This document shows, piece by piece, positions 1-9,923 of a stretch of 50,261 nt of DNA; within the stretch, counting starts at the first letter, position 1, and each line of letters begins with the position of its first letter. A program made the position numbers and the translations under genes. The DNA lies in the NCBI RefSeq assembly GCF_002585305.1, contig NZ_NUNF01000028.1:1-50261 (forward strand), given 5' to 3'. The notes under the pieces were generated by a model. That model made no database searches and had not been told where the DNA came from. It was given only the letters and a program-made list of their open reading frames with translations. Source of the DNA: Bacillus sp. AFS037270 (lineage in GTDB: Bacteria; Bacillota; Bacilli; Bacillales_B; DSM-18226).

Positions 1-55
1 GATTTATGAGGGCACGAGTGAGATTCAGCGGATTGTGATTAGTAAACATCTATGA
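1..55 (+). CDS. Acyl-CoA dehydrogenase, C-terminal end only (partial)
   Basis: Only the last 17 codons are present, ending at TGA 53-55. They read IYEGTSEIQRIVISKHL, the signature C-terminus of the acyl-CoA dehydrogenase family; the Glu of YEGT is the usual catalytic base in short- and medium-chain members. The next gene ends almost the same way ([19 protein letters not shown]), so two related dehydrogenases stand in tandem. The substrate cannot be told from this fragment; the neighbourhood (second dehydrogenase, TetR regulator, isobutyryl-CoA mutase) suggests fatty-acid or branched-chain acyl-CoA oxidation. Confidence 0.85.
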   Translation, partial: IYEGTSEIQRIVISKHL

Positions 56-66
56 TTTGGGTGTGA

Positions 67-190
67 AATGTTAATATATACAAAAATTTGTTAATTTAGT
101 CGTTTTATTTGTTAATAAAACCAAAAATTTTTTAATATGTCCGCACTTTTTGTTAATATATCAAAAATTTTGTTAATAAAGCCAAAGAAT
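67..190. repeat. Degenerate ~20-base tandem array, core TTGTTAATA
   Basis: Between the two dehydrogenase genes about six imperfect units of 19-21 bases follow each other, each beginning with a version of TTGTTAATA and continuing with an A- or T-rich tail. The array ends just before the ribosome binding site of the next gene. It has the same period as three other arrays in the window (8.5, 16.1 and 27.0 kb) but a different core word. Confidence 0.6.
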
Positions 191-220
191 CAGCCCCAAA
201 CGGGGAGAGGAGGCATTAAA

Positions 221-1360
221 ATGCAATTTAAATTGTCTGAAGAGCATGAAATGATTCGTAAAATGGTTCGGGATTTTGCGCGCAACGAGGTGGCACCGAC
301 AGCAGCAGAGCGTGATGAAGAAGAGCGCTTCGACCGAGAGATTTTTGACAAAATGGCGGAGTTGGGCTTAACAGGGATTCCCTGGCCAGAAGAGTACGGC
401 GGGATTGGCAGCGATTTTCTTGCCTATTGTATCGCTGTTGAGGAGCTTTCCCGCGTTGATGCGTCAACAGGGGTGCTATTATCCGCACACACCTCACTTG
501 CTGGCTGGCCAATCTATAAATTTGGCAGCGAGGAGCAAAAGCAAACCTATCTCCGTCCAATGGCAGAAGGTACAAAAATCGGTGCTTACGGCCTAACAGA
601 GCCTGGCAGTGGTTCAGATGCCGGCGGAATGAGAACAACCGCCCGCCTAGAGGGCGATCACTATATCTTAAACGGTTCAAAAATTTTCATTACGAATGGC
701 GGCGTGGCCGACATCTATGTGGTCTTTGCCTTAACCGACCCAGCCAACAAGCAAAAAGGAACAACCGCCTTCATTATCGAAAGCGACTTCCCAGGCTTTT
801 CAGTTGGTAAAAAAGAAAAGAAATTGGGGATCCGTTCCTCGCCGACAACAGAAATTATTTTTGAAGATTGCAAGGTTCCTATAAAAAACCGTCTGGGCGA
901 AGAAGGTGATGGCTTTAAAATCGCAATGATGACGCTTGATGGCGGCCGCAATGGCATCGCTGCTCAAGCCGTTGGTATTGCTCAAGGCGCTCTTGATGCA
1001 GCCGTCGACTATGCACGTGAACGCCAGCAATTTGGCAAGCCGATTGTCGCCAACCAAGGCATCTCGTTTAAACTGGCCGATATGGCGACCAATATTGAAG
1101 CGGCAAGACTATTAACCTATCAAGCGGCCTGGCTCGAGTCGAATGGCTTACCGTACGGGAAAGAGTCGGCGATGTCGAAACTATTTGCCGGCGATACGGC
1201 GATGAAGGTGACGACGGAAGCGGTTCAAGTGTTTGGCGGTTATGGCTATACAAAAGACTATCCAGTTGAACGCTTCATGCGCGATGCGAAAATTACGCAG
1301 ATTTATGAAGGTACACAGGAAATTCAACGTCTCGTGATTTCGAGAATGATAACAAAATAA
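221..1360 (+). CDS. acdA: Acyl-CoA dehydrogenase (AcdA-type, 379 aa)
   Basis: FAD-dependent acyl-CoA dehydrogenase catalysing alpha,beta-desaturation of an acyl-CoA, passing electrons to ETF. The 379-residue length and domain order (N-terminal helical, central beta with [11 protein letters not shown] and ITNGG, C-terminal helical with [16 protein letters not shown]) are those of the short-chain family. The catalytic-base motif [10 protein letters not shown] lies near the C-terminus. ATG 221 is chosen because GAGAGGAGG precedes it at the right spacing; a longer in-frame extension upstream only translates the AT-rich repeat array. B. subtilis carries acdA next to rpoE, so this is probably the positional orthologue. 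It lies 15 bases before the TetR-type gene, suggesting co-transcription. Exact chain-length preference is unknown. Confidence 0.92.
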   Translation: MQFKLSEEHEMIRKMVRDFARNEVAPTAAERDEEERFDREIFDKMAELGLTGIPWPEEYGGIGSDFLAYCIAVEELSRVDASTGVLLSAHTSLAGWPIYKFGSEEQKQTYLRPMAEGTKIGAYGLTEPGSGSDAGGMRTTARLEGDHYILNGSKIFITNGGVADIYVVFALTDPANKQKGTTAFIIESDFPGFSVGKKEKKLGIRSSPTTEIIFEDCKVPIKNRLGEEGDGFKIAMMTLDGGRNGIAAQAVGIAQGALDAAVDYARERQQFGKPIVANQGISFKLADMATNIEAARLLTYQAAWLESNGLPYGKESAMSKLFAGDTAMKVTTEAVQVFGGYGYTKDYPVERFMRDAKITQIYEGTQEIQRLVISRMITK

Positions 1361-1375
1361 AGGCGGTAACAGGGG

Positions 1376-2032
1376 ATGAAAAAAAGAGAAGTTCAGGCCT
1401 CTGTCAAAGATGAGCGTCTTGTACAAAAAAGGCGCGATCAGATGATTAAAGGGGCGGTAGCACTTTTTAAACAAAAGGGGTTTCACCGGACAACCACGAG
1501 GGAAATCGCCAAAGCAGCCGGGTTTAGCATCGGCACACTCTATGAATACATTCGGACAAAAGAGGACGTCCTTTACCTTGTTTGTGACAGTATCTATGAT
1601 CATGTCAGTGAACGGCTTCAAGAAGATTTGGCTGTAGAAAAAGGGACATTGGAAAGCTTGAAGCTTGGAATCGCCGACTTTTTTCAGGTCATGGATGAAA
1701 TGCAAGCCGAAGTGCTTGTCATGTATCAGGAAGTGAAGTCACTTTCCAAGGACGCCCTGCCATATGTACTTAAAAAGGAAATGGAAATGGTCGCGATGTT
1801 TGAGGAGCTGTTGACCCGCTGTGTCGAGAACGGGGAATTGAGATTAACACAAAAACAGATTGAACTCGTCGCCCATAACATTTTCGTTCAGGGGCAAATG
1901 TGGGGATTTCGCCGCTGGGCGTTAAGAAAGCTGTTTACGCTTGAGGAGTATATTGCAATGCAAACGGAGGTCTTATTAGCAGGCATCCAAACCGGGGTCT
2001 CGGGTGCCGTAACAGTTCCGGAAAATGGTTAA
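1376..2032 (+). CDS. TetR/AcrR-family transcriptional regulator (218 aa)
   Basis: The N-terminal helix-turn-helix spans about residues 20-67 (VALFKQKGFHRTTTREIAKAAG followed by IGTLYEYIRTKEDVLYLV), the classic TetR DNA-binding domain. The remaining ~150 residues form a helical ligand-binding domain with no further recognisable motif. It starts 15 bases after the acyl-CoA dehydrogenase stop and precedes icmF by 49 bases, so it probably senses an acyl-CoA and controls this catabolic cluster, as FadR-type TetR proteins do in bacilli. That role is inferred from position; no operator was identified. The family assignment is secure. Confidence 0.88.
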   Translation: MKKREVQASVKDERLVQKRRDQMIKGAVALFKQKGFHRTTTREIAKAAGFSIGTLYEYIRTKEDVLYLVCDSIYDHVSERLQEDLAVEKGTLESLKLGIADFFQVMDEMQAEVLVMYQEVKSLSKDALPYVLKKEMEMVAMFEELLTRCVENGELRLTQKQIELVAHNIFVQGQMWGFRRWALRKLFTLEEYIAMQTEVLLAGIQTGVSGAVTVPENG

Positions 2033-2081
2033 TCAAAATCGAGCGCTAGAGTAGGTTCATTTTTCCAAAAGGGGGAGCACA

Positions 2082-5000
2082 ATGGGGAACTATCAGCCAC
2101 GGCATCATATCCGCTTTGTGACGGCGTCGAGCCTGTTTGACGGTCATGATGCTTCAATTAATATTATGAGACGGATTCTGCAGGCGAGCGGGGCGGAGGT
2201 GATTCACCTTGGCCACAATCGTTCGGTCGAGGAGGTTGTCAACGCGGCCATTCAGGAAGATGTCCAGGGTATTGCAATTTCGTCATATCAAGGCGGGCAC
2301 GTCGAGTACTTTAAATACATGTATGACTTGTTAAAGGAAAAGGGTGCACCTCATATTCGGATTTATGGCGGCGGGGGCGGCGTAATTATCCCGCGGGAAT
2401 TGGATGAGCTGCATGCCTACGGGATTGCCCGGCTGTTTTCGCCGGAGGACGGGCGGACGCTTGGGCTGCAGGGGATGATTGACCTGATGATCCAGGAATG
2501 TGATTTTTCGACGCTGACTCCTGATGTGGGCGAGCAGATTGCCAAACTGCCGACAGGTGACGTTAATGTTATTGCCAAGCTGATCACCTTAGCAGAGCTT
2601 CATGTGGATAAAAGGAATGAGGCTGCGGCTACAGCTGAACAGGTGCTTGAACAGGTGAAGTCACTCGAGAAGGGGATTCCTGTTGTCGGGATCACGGGTA
2701 CGGGCGGTGCCGGAAAAAGTTCACTGACCGATGAGTTGATTCGCCGTTTTATTAATGAGTTTCCTGGGAAGAAGGTGGCGATTCTTTCCGTTGACCCGAC
2801 CAAACAAAAAACGGGCGGCGCGCTGCTGGGCGACCGAATCCGTATGAACGCAATTTTCTCACCGAATGTGTATATGCGCAGTCTCGCAACACGGTCTTCA
2901 AAAAATGAATTATCGCTCGCGATTAAGGATGCGGTCGTGGTCACAAAGGCGGCGGGATTTGATCTTGTGATTGTTGAAACGAGCGGCATCGGGCAGGGAG
3001 ATGCAGAAATCACTGAGGTCTGTGATGTGTCGATGTATGTGATGACGAGTGAGTTTGGAGCGCCATCACAGCTGGAAAAAATCGATATGCTCGACTTTGC
3101 CGACTTGATTGTCATCAATAAATTTGAACGCAAGGGCTCAGAGGATGCGAAGCGCCAGGTGCAGAAGCAGTACCAGCGCAACCATATGCTGTTTGAAAAA
3201 GAACTGGACGAAATGCCGGTATACGGCACAATTGCCAGTCAGTTTAATGACCCGGGGACGAATGCCTTGTTCGCGGCGCTAGTGGAAGTGATCAATGAAA
3301 AAGCAGGAACCGATTGGGTGACTTCGTTTAGCAAAGCTGCTGTTCCTGAAAAGCAAAATGTGATCATTCCTACGGACCGGCGTTATTATTTACGAGAGAT
3401 CACCGAGGCGGTGCGCGGCTACCACCGCAAGGCCGAAGCCCAGGCCAATATTGCCCGGAAATTATTTCAGCTTGAGGGTGCGATTACCGCGGTTCAAGAC
3501 CAGCCTGAAGTTGTCGCTGCTTTAGAGGCAGTTAAGCAGGAAACAGAGTCGCAGTTGACGCCGGAATCCCGGAAAATTATTGCGTCGTGGGAACAGACTA
3601 AGGCAGCTTATTCGGGGGATAAATTTGTTACGCGCATTCGAGATAAAGAGATTATCACGGTGTTAAAATCGAAAAGTTTATCAGGCCTTGATATTCCCAA
3701 AGTGGTTTTGCCTAAGTATAAAGATTACGGGGAGATTTTGCGCTGGGTCTACAGGGAGAATATCCCAGGATCGTTCCCGTATACGGCTGGGGTGTTTCCT
3801 TTTAAGCGTGAAGGTGAGGATCCTAAACGCCAGTTTGCCGGTGAAGGGACACCGGAACGGACGAACCGCCGCTTTCATTATCTGTCAAAGGATGATGCGG
3901 CGAAGCGTTTAAGTACGGCATTTGATTCGGTGACACTGTACGGGGAAGACCCTGATTATCGTCCCGATATATTTGGAAAGGTCGGAGAGAGCGGGGTCAG
4001 TGTTTGTACGTTAGATGATATGAAAAAGCTGTATGCCGGCTTTGATTTGTGTCATCCGTCAACATCCGTTTCGATGACAATTAATGGACCGGCGCCGATT
4101 ATTTTAGCGATGTTTATGAATACGGCAATTGATCAGCAGGTCCAGAAGAAGGAAGCAGAGCTTGGTAGGTGCTTGACGGTAGAGGAGTTCGCTGAGGTTC
4201 GCGCCTATACACTGCGGACGGTGCGTGGGACGGTACAGGCGGATATCTTAAAAGAAGATCAAGGACAGAATACGTGTATTTTTTCAACAGAGTTTGCACT
4301 TCGGATGATGGGTGATATTCAGCAATATTTCATTGACCATCAAGTCCGCAATTATTATTCTGTGTCGATTAGCGGTTATCATATTGCTGAAGCGGGCGCT
4401 AATCCAATATCGCAGCTGGCGTTTACGCTCTCGAACGGCTTTACGTATGTGGAGTATTATTTGAGCCGCGGCATGAAGATTGATGATTTTGCGCCAAATC
4501 TGTCGTTCTTTTTCTCGAATGGTTTGGATCCCGAGTACACGGTGATTGGCCGGGTGGCACGAAGGATTTGGGCAACAGTGATGCGGGATAAATATGGGGC
4601 GAATGAGCGCAGTCAAAAGCTGAAGTATCATGTTCAGACCTCAGGGCGGTCGCTGCATGCCCAGGAAATCGACTTTAATGATATCCGGACGACACTGCAG
4701 GCGTTAATGGCGCTCCATGATAACTGTAATTCCCTTCATACAAATGCCTATGATGAGGCGATTACGACGCCGACCGAAGAATCGGTGCGCCGGGCGATGG
4801 CGATTCAGATGATTATTACCAAGGAGCATGGGTTAACGAAGAATGAGAATCCACTTCAAGGTTCGTTTATTGTCGAAGAGCTGACCGATTTAGTGGAAGA
4901 GGCGGTGCTACAGGAGTTTGACCGCTTGAATGACCGCGGCGGGGTGCTAGGTTCGATGGAGACCCAGTATCAGCGCGGAAAGATTCAGGACGAATCGATG

Positions 5001-5330
5001 TATTATGAAATGAAGAAGCATACCGGGGACCTGCCGATTATTGGCGTCAATACGTATTTGAATCCGAATCCACCGTCTATGGAAGAGGTGAATAATATGG
5101 AAATAGCCCGGGCATCGAAAGAGGAGAAGGAATTGCAGATTCATAATTTGCGTGCCTTCCAAGAAGCCCATTCGAGCGAAACGGCGGCTGCTTTAAATCG
5201 TTTGAAGACTGCAGCTGTGAATAATGGTAATATTTTCGCAGAACTAATGGAAACCGTTAAAGCCGCAAGTCTCGGGCAAATCACAAAGGCGTTATACGAA
5301 GTCGGGGGACAGTATCGTCGGAATATGTAA
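2082..5330 (+). CDS. icmF: Fused isobutyryl-CoA mutase IcmF (1082 aa)
   Basis: Adenosylcobalamin-dependent mutase interconverting isobutyryl-CoA and butyryl-CoA, with its G-protein chaperone built in. Domain order fits IcmF: B12-binding domain at residues ~10-140 (base-on His22 in DGHDAS; SSYQGG; glycine run GGGGG near 96-100), MeaI-type GTPase with Walker [13 protein letters not shown] at 203-214, a linker, then the TIM-barrel substrate domain to the C-terminus (PYTAGVFPF and [13 protein letters not shown] motifs). The length matches known IcmF proteins of about 1080-1090 residues. The DxHxxG box ends in Ser25 rather than Gly, so the motif is slightly non-canonical. ATG 2082 follows AAAGGGGGAG. 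With the upstream dehydrogenases it suggests valine or branched fatty-acid carbon flow. A pivalyl-CoA side activity is known for some IcmFs and cannot be judged here. Confidence 0.95.
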   Translation: MGNYQPRHHIRFVTASSLFDGHDASINIMRRILQASGAEVIHLGHNRSVEEVVNAAIQEDVQGIAISSYQGGHVEYFKYMYDLLKEKGAPHIRIYGGGGGVIIPRELDELHAYGIARLFSPEDGRTLGLQGMIDLMIQECDFSTLTPDVGEQIAKLPTGDVNVIAKLITLAELHVDKRNEAAATAEQVLEQVKSLEKGIPVVGITGTGGAGKSSLTDELIRRFINEFPGKKVAILSVDPTKQKTGGALLGDRIRMNAIFSPNVYMRSLATRSSKNELSLAIKDAVVVTKAAGFDLVIVETSGIGQGDAEITEVCDVSMYVMTSEFGAPSQLEKIDMLDFADLIVINKFERKGSEDAKRQVQKQYQRNHMLFEKELDEMPVYGTIASQFNDPGTNALFAALVEVINEKAGTDWVTSFSKAAVPEKQNVIIPTDRRYYLREITEAVRGYHRKAEAQANIARKLFQLEGAITAVQDQPEVVAALEAVKQETESQLTPESRKIIASWEQTKAAYSGDKFVTRIRDKEIITVLKSKSLSGLDIPKVVLPKYKDYGEILRWVYRENIPGSFPYTAGVFPFKREGEDPKRQFAGEGTPERTNRRFHYLSKDDAAKRLSTAFDSVTLYGEDPDYRPDIFGKVGESGVSVCTLDDMKKLYAGFDLCHPSTSVSMTINGPAPIILAMFMNTAIDQQVQKKEAELGRCLTVEEFAEVRAYTLRTVRGTVQADILKEDQGQNTCIFSTEFALRMMGDIQQYFIDHQVRNYYSVSISGYHIAEAGANPISQLAFTLSNGFTYVEYYLSRGMKIDDFAPNLSFFFSNGLDPEYTVIGRVARRIWATVMRDKYGANERSQKLKYHVQTSGRSLHAQEIDFNDIRTTLQALMALHDNCNSLHTNAYDEAITTPTEESVRRAMAIQMIITKEHGLTKNENPLQGSFIVEELTDLVEEAVLQEFDRLNDRGGVLGSMETQYQRGKIQDESMYYEMKKHTGDLPIIGVNTYLNPNPPSMEEVNNMEIARASKEEKELQIHNLRAFQEAHSSETAAALNRLKTAAVNNGNIFAELMETVKAASLGQITKALYEVGGQYRRNM

Positions 5331-5352
5331 CAAGAAAACAGTAGAAACGGTG

Positions 5353-5384
5353 AAAGGCACCATGTGAACATGGTGCCTTTTAAC
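5353..5384 (+). terminator. Rho-independent terminator after icmF
   Basis: Perfect 12-base stem AAAGGCACCATG / CATGGTGCCTTT with a TGAA loop, 23 bases after the icmF stop and followed by a short T tract. Confidence 0.85.
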
Positions 5385-5498
5385 TCTTGTCTATTTTTGT
5401 GGTAAAATATATTTGCTTAATAATATTAAATTCATCACTTATCTTATATAATCATACTAGCATTCCAACTTTGAAGTTTTTTACAGGCAGGTGTCCAG

Positions 5499-5672
5499 AT
5501 GAAGAGTCGTCACATAATCGTTATTTTAATTATTTTCGCCTGGCCATTATACTATCTTTATGAACTTCAACTAGGTGCGGTATCATTCCTGCTCTTAGCA
5601 ATCTTCTTTTTATATATTTCCATTAAAGAGATGAAAAAGCTGAAGAGCGAGAAATCCCATAAGGGGGATTAA
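5499..5672 (+). CDS. Small two-helix membrane protein (57 aa), unknown function
   Basis: An ATG at 5499 opens a 57-codon frame ending at TAA 5670-5672. Residues 6-20 (IIVILIIFAWPLYYL) and about 26-42 (GAVSFLLLAIFFLYISI) are strongly hydrophobic, and the tail is lysine-rich (KEMKKLKSEKSHKGD). A two-pass membrane protein with a cytoplasmic basic tail is likely. The ribosome binding site is weak (GCAGGTG). It stands alone between the icmF terminator and rpoE. I do not recognise the family; the hydrophobic/charged organisation argues for a real gene, but it could be non-coding. Confidence 0.5.
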   Translation: MKSRHIIVILIIFAWPLYYLYELQLGAVSFLLLAIFFLYISIKEMKKLKSEKSHKGD

Positions 5673-5678
5673 TCCCCC
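5663..5678. other. Perfect 16-base palindrome over a stop codon
   Basis: GGGGGATTAATCCCCC is a perfect palindrome whose centre contains the TAA stop of the 57-aa gene. No T tract follows on the plus strand, so it is not an ordinary terminator. It could be an mRNA 3'-end hairpin or a protein-binding site. Confidence 0.5.
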
Positions 5679-5902
5679 CCTGCAAAAAATCAACTGAAAC
5701 TATCGGCTTGCACTAGCATAAACACCAAGAATTTGTTTATAATGAAGAATATGCAAAAATTTAGAAGTGTGGAAAGTGTGTAATCTCCACGCAGGAGCTA
5801 GACAGTTATCCAAATTCAACTATTTTTTTCATACATAGAAACCTAACTGTCCTGACCGACTCAAAAGCTATGAGCGTTAAATAGAGAAAGGAAGTGCCAA
5901 TA

Positions 5903-6499
5903 GTGAGTTTAGCACAATACTCAAAAGAGGAATTGAAAGAGTTTTCCCTCATGGAAATGGCTTATGAATATTTAAAAAATAGCAAGCAGCCAATCTCCTT
6001 TCATGAATTAGTGAACGAGATTAAAGCAGCAGCTGATATATCGGACGAAGAAATTCGTTCTCGCCTGGCACAATTTTATACAGATATCAACATTGACGGC
6101 CGTTTTCTCTCATTAGGAGAAAACCGCTGGGGACTTCGCGTTTGGTATCCGGTTGATACAGCTGAAGAAGAGGTAATCACGGCTGTTAAACCGAAGAAGA
6201 AAAAGGCGAAGAAGGTTGTTGAGGAAGACGAACTTGAAGATTTCGATGAGATCGATGATGAGGATTATGATGATCTTGACGACTTTGCCGATGATGAAGA
6301 CGATCTTCTTGACGATGACGATGACGACGATTTAGATGATCTTGATGATGTCGATGAATTCGACGACGACGATGAAGTCCTTGACGATGATGAGGATGAG
6401 GAATTTGAGCTTGATGAAGACGAAGTTCTTGAAGATGATCTAGATGAAGAAGACGAAGAAGAAGAACCATTTGACGAAGACGAAGATAAAGACTTGTAA
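5903..6499 (+). CDS. rpoE: RNA polymerase delta subunit RpoE (198 aa)
   Basis: Delta factor of Gram-positive RNA polymerase; it increases transcript release and recycling and sensitises promoters to initiating-NTP levels. The N-terminal ~85 residues form the folded HARE-HTH domain (YSKEELKEFSLMEMAYEYL, then INIDGRFLSLGENRWGLR). A lysine patch (KPKKKKAKK) leads into a ~100-residue tail made almost only of Asp and Glu, as in B. subtilis. GTG 5903 is preferred because AAAGGAAG sits about 10 bases upstream; an in-frame GTG at 5894 lies too close to it. Upstream, a TATAAT at 5738 and a ~150-base leader are visible but the -35 is weak. Confidence 0.95.
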   Translation: MSLAQYSKEELKEFSLMEMAYEYLKNSKQPISFHELVNEIKAAADISDEEIRSRLAQFYTDINIDGRFLSLGENRWGLRVWYPVDTAEEEVITAVKPKKKKAKKVVEEDELEDFDEIDDEDYDDLDDFADDEDDLLDDDDDDDLDDLDDVDEFDDDDEVLDDDEDEEFELDEDEVLEDDLDEEDEEEEPFDEDEDKDL

Positions 6500-6514
6500 G
6501 TTTGATTAAAGCAG

Positions 6515-6560
6515 AGCCGTTTACCTTTTGGTTGGAGTTAGAAAACGGCTTGACTTTTTA
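6515..6560 (+). terminator. Probable rpoE terminator overlapping the pyrG -35
   Basis: Stem AGCCGTTT (6515-6522) pairs with AAACGGCT (6543-6550), followed by a T-rich run. The loop is long (20 bases). Its 3' part overlaps the pyrG -35 hexamer, so the two signals share DNA. Confidence 0.55.
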
Positions 6561-6592
6561 TTGAAGCAACTGTATTATCTTTTTTGGGCTCC
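6550..6592 (+). promoter_or_regulatory. pyrG promoter with GGGCTCC start site
   Basis: TTGACT (6550-6555), a 17-base spacer and TATTAT (6573-6578) form a good sigma-A promoter. Eight bases downstream of the -10, at 6586, the sequence reads GGGCTCC. In B. subtilis the pyrG transcript starts GGGCUCC, and under CTP shortage RNA polymerase stutters G residues there, which then prevents attenuation. The match in both position and start sequence implies the same control here; the mechanism is taken from B. subtilis, the sequence is seen. Confidence 0.8.
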
Positions 6593-6623
6593 TTTTAAAA
6601 GGACGAATCAATATAACTAATAT

Positions 6624-6661
6624 GCGCTCCCCTCGCAAGCAGCGAGTAAGGAGCGCTTTTT
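6624..6661 (+). terminator. Hairpin with T tract in the pyrG leader
   Basis: GCGCTCC (6624-6630) pairs with GGAGCGC (6650-6656), with an inner CTCGC/GCGAG stem, then TTTTTATTTTT. The 5' arm is C/U-rich (GCUCCCCUCGC), the type of sequence a run of G residues could occupy. It lies about +39 to +76 from the GGGCTCC start. Confidence 0.7.
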
Positions 6662-6711
6662 ATTTTTATGGGAAGCTTTACCGCCGGTTTAAGGGCACTT
6701 GAAGCTTTTCT

Positions 6712-6739
6712 AAAAAAACTCCCACACAAGGAGTTTTTT
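6712..6739 (+). terminator. Candidate pyrG attenuator
   Basis: AAAAACTCC pairs with GGAGTTTTT around a CACACAA loop, ending in a T run about 90 bases before the pyrG start codon. The 5' arm contains CUCCC, complementary to a poly-G extended 5' end, as expected for the CTP-sensing attenuator. Which of the two leader hairpins does the regulation cannot be told by eye. Confidence 0.7.
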
Positions 6740-6774
6740 CGTTTTTGGAGCAATAGGGAAATAAATTTTTTTAA

Positions 6775-8427
<1,653 letters not shown>

Positions 8428-8437
8428 TTTAGTTTAT

Positions 8438-8471
8438 GGCCAGTTCCATGTTTATGGACTGGTCTTTATTT
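8438..8471 (+). terminator. Terminator after pyrG
   Basis: GGCCAGTTCCAT pairs with ATGGACTGGTC (one G-U and one mismatch) around a short loop and is followed by TTTATTTT, 11 bases past the pyrG stop. Confidence 0.8.
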
Positions 8472-8504
8472 TGGTTATAAATTGGAAAAATAGTAGATTT
8501 TGCT

Positions 8505-8585
8505 GGAAAATGAGCCAATGGCCCGCCGAAATCAGCCATTGCTGCTGAAAAAGTGGCCATACAACTCTAAAAATCAGCCAATCAA
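8505..8585. repeat. Degenerate ~21-base tandem array, core AATCAGCCAAT
   Basis: Four imperfect units of 20-22 bases, each containing a version of AAATSAGCCAAT (for example AAATGAGCCAATG, AAATCAGCCATTG, AAATCAGCCAATC). It lies in the convergent gap between pyrG and ywjG. A longer array with the same core word occurs at 27.0 kb. Confidence 0.65.
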
Positions 8586-8586
8586 A

Positions 8587-8614
8587 AAAATAGGGCCCAC
8601 CAAGGCCCTATTTT
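8587..8614. terminator. Bidirectional terminator between pyrG and ywjG
   Basis: Perfect 11-base stem AAAATAGGGCC / GGCCCTATTTT with loop CACCAA; it has A and T runs on both sides and overlaps the ywjG stop. It would end ywjG transcription on the minus strand and catch pyrG readthrough on the plus strand. Confidence 0.8.
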
Positions 8615-9146
8615 ACTCTTCATATTCCGCTAAAATCTCATCAATCGTGAATTTTAGGCCGTGATAGACAAACAAAGCGGCCATTCCAGCTGGATAACCA
8701 TAGCGGTTGCCAACCTCATCAGGAAGCAGCCCTTTTGTTAACCGCAAATCAATATGGACATCCGCAAATTGTGATACATCCTCATCAGAGGGCTCGGTCA
8801 CAGTTGAAACCGCCACAAAGGGGATCATTTTTTCACGGAGCATATGTGCAAGCTCAAGCGCTGCGCTGTCATTTGAAAAACGGGAAAACAGAAGGACACG
8901 GTCTGCATCAGTGAGGCCGTTTGAATCGGCATCCAGCTGCAACACTTTAGCACTCCGTAACGTCTCTGCGCCTTCTAATGCTTCGTATTCCACAGCCTTC
9001 ATTTCTTGCGAACCCCAAATATAAATCGAACCGTCACCTGCTGGTGCTTGAGCTAGCAGGCGGGCACCATCCTCAAACGAAAACTCTTCTTTTTCCGCTA
9101 TTTTTTTAAAAATACCCATTAATTGGGTTGTGAACATTTTTAACAT
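8613..9146 (-). CDS. ywjG: YwjG-like DUF2529 protein (177 aa)
   Basis: Recognised as the B. subtilis YwjG orthologue by its start (MLKMFTTQLMGIF), its FSFEDGARLLAQA and DRVLLFSRFSND segments, its length of about 175 residues and its position between pyrG and spo0F on the opposite strand. The central part (IYIWGSQEMKAVEYEAL ... MIPFVAVS) looks like a sugar-isomerase-type alpha/beta fold, but no function is established. ATG at 9146 follows GGAGGG on the minus strand. It is divergent from spo0F across 168 bases. Confidence 0.85.
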   Translation of the reverse strand: MLKMFTTQLMGIFKKIAEKEEFSFEDGARLLAQAPAGDGSIYIWGSQEMKAVEYEALEGAETLRSAKVLQLDADSNGLTDADRVLLFSRFSNDSAALELAHMLREKMIPFVAVSTVTEPSDEDVSQFADVHIDLRLTKGLLPDEVGNRYGYPAGMAALFVYHGLKFTIDEILAEYEE

Positions 9147-9235
9147 AGTAACCCTCCTTGTACGCTATCTATTATAAGCTTTTTCCGGCGTAACCAAAAA
9201 CAATTGTAAAATAACAAATAAATGCGGAACTTTAG

Positions 9236-9263
9236 GCAGGATATTTATTTCCAGAGGTAGAAA
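9236..9263 (+). promoter_or_regulatory. Sigma-H-like promoter of spo0F
   Basis: GCAGGATAT (9236-9244), a 12-base spacer and GTAGAAA (9257-9263) agree with the sigma-H consensus RnAGGAwWW-N11/12-RnnGAAT at all but the last base. B. subtilis spo0F is known to be transcribed by sigma-H at the onset of sporulation. No clear Spo0A box was recognised nearby. Confidence 0.65.
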
Positions 9264-9314
9264 TATAACAAGTAAAAGAAGTCTAAAAAGTAAGCTAAGG
9301 AAGAGGTGGAGTTT

Positions 9315-9686
9315 ATGAAAGAGAAAATTTTAATTGTCGACGATCAATTTGGCATTCGCATCTTGCTAAATGAAGTGTTTCAAAAAGAAGGGTATCAAAC
9401 ATTTCAGGCTGCAAATGGAGTTCAAGCACTTGAGATTGTGACAAATCATCAACCTGATCTTGTCCTCTTGGACATGAAAATTCCGGGTATGGACGGTATT
9501 GAAATTTTAAAACGAATGAAAGTTATCGAGCCAGAGATTCGCGTCATCATCATGACCGCCTATGGTGAATTGGATATGATTCAAGAAGCCAAAGACCTTG
9601 GCGCTCTAACCCATTTTGCAAAACCATTTGATATTGACGATATTCGTGCGGCAGTTCGCAAGCATATACCGCAAAAAACAAACTAA
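9315..9686 (+). CDS. spo0F: Sporulation phosphorelay response regulator Spo0F (123 aa)
   Basis: Single-domain receiver protein that takes phosphate from sporulation kinases and hands it to Spo0B. It is nearly identical in motif layout to B. subtilis Spo0F: acidic pair Asp9/Asp10 (VDDQFGIR), phospho-acceptor Asp53 in [11 protein letters not shown], Thr81 in MTAYGELD and Lys103 in HFAKPFD. There is no output domain. ATG 9315 is preferred over an in-frame GTG at 9306 because GAGGTGG provides the ribosome binding site. It lies downstream of a sigma-H-like promoter and upstream of fbaA, as in B. subtilis. Confidence 0.97.
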   Translation: MKEKILIVDDQFGIRILLNEVFQKEGYQTFQAANGVQALEIVTNHQPDLVLLDMKIPGMDGIEILKRMKVIEPEIRVIIMTAYGELDMIQEAKDLGALTHFAKPFDIDDIRAAVRKHIPQKTN

Positions 9687-9738
9687 GAATCGAAAAAGAA
9701 ACCCGTAAAACGTAGAATTACCAATGGGTGCGCTTTCA

Positions 9739-9768
9739 TTGTGACAGTTTCAAAAAACATGCTAGAAT
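9739..9768 (+). promoter_or_regulatory. Candidate fbaA promoter
   Basis: TTGTGA (9739-9744), an 18-base spacer and TAGAAT (9763-9768) with an extended -10 TGC. It lies about 155 bases upstream of the fbaA start. No terminator hairpin for spo0F was clear in the preceding 50 bases. Confidence 0.5.
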
Positions 9769-9923
9769 TATGGCATTTCCTCATTTCTTTTGTTATGATA
9801 CATATGACTTTAACAGGCTGTATATCATTTTGGATTTATACATAATCGGCAAATCGAAGGGAAAACCTTTTATGGAAGACCCTGTTTAAAATGATATTCA
9901 ACCTAATTTAAGGAGGAAGAGAA

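Noticed and set aside
137..220. N-terminal extension of the acyl-CoA dehydrogenase
   Set aside because: It translates the AT-rich array and lacks a ribosome binding site; ATG 221 has GAGAGGAGG.
5353..5381. GGCACCATG hairpin after icmF as a member of the GGTGACAGGCACC family
   Set aside because: It shares only AGGCACC and is a perfect ordinary terminator with a different loop.
5690..5902. rpoE promoter
   Set aside because: TATAAT at 5738 is clear but no -35 at acceptable spacing was found, so no promoter entry is made; the region holds the rpoE leader and no visible gene.
6186..6470. Minus-strand frame opposite the rpoE tail
   Set aside because: It is a His/Arg-rich shadow of the Asp/Glu codons of RpoE.
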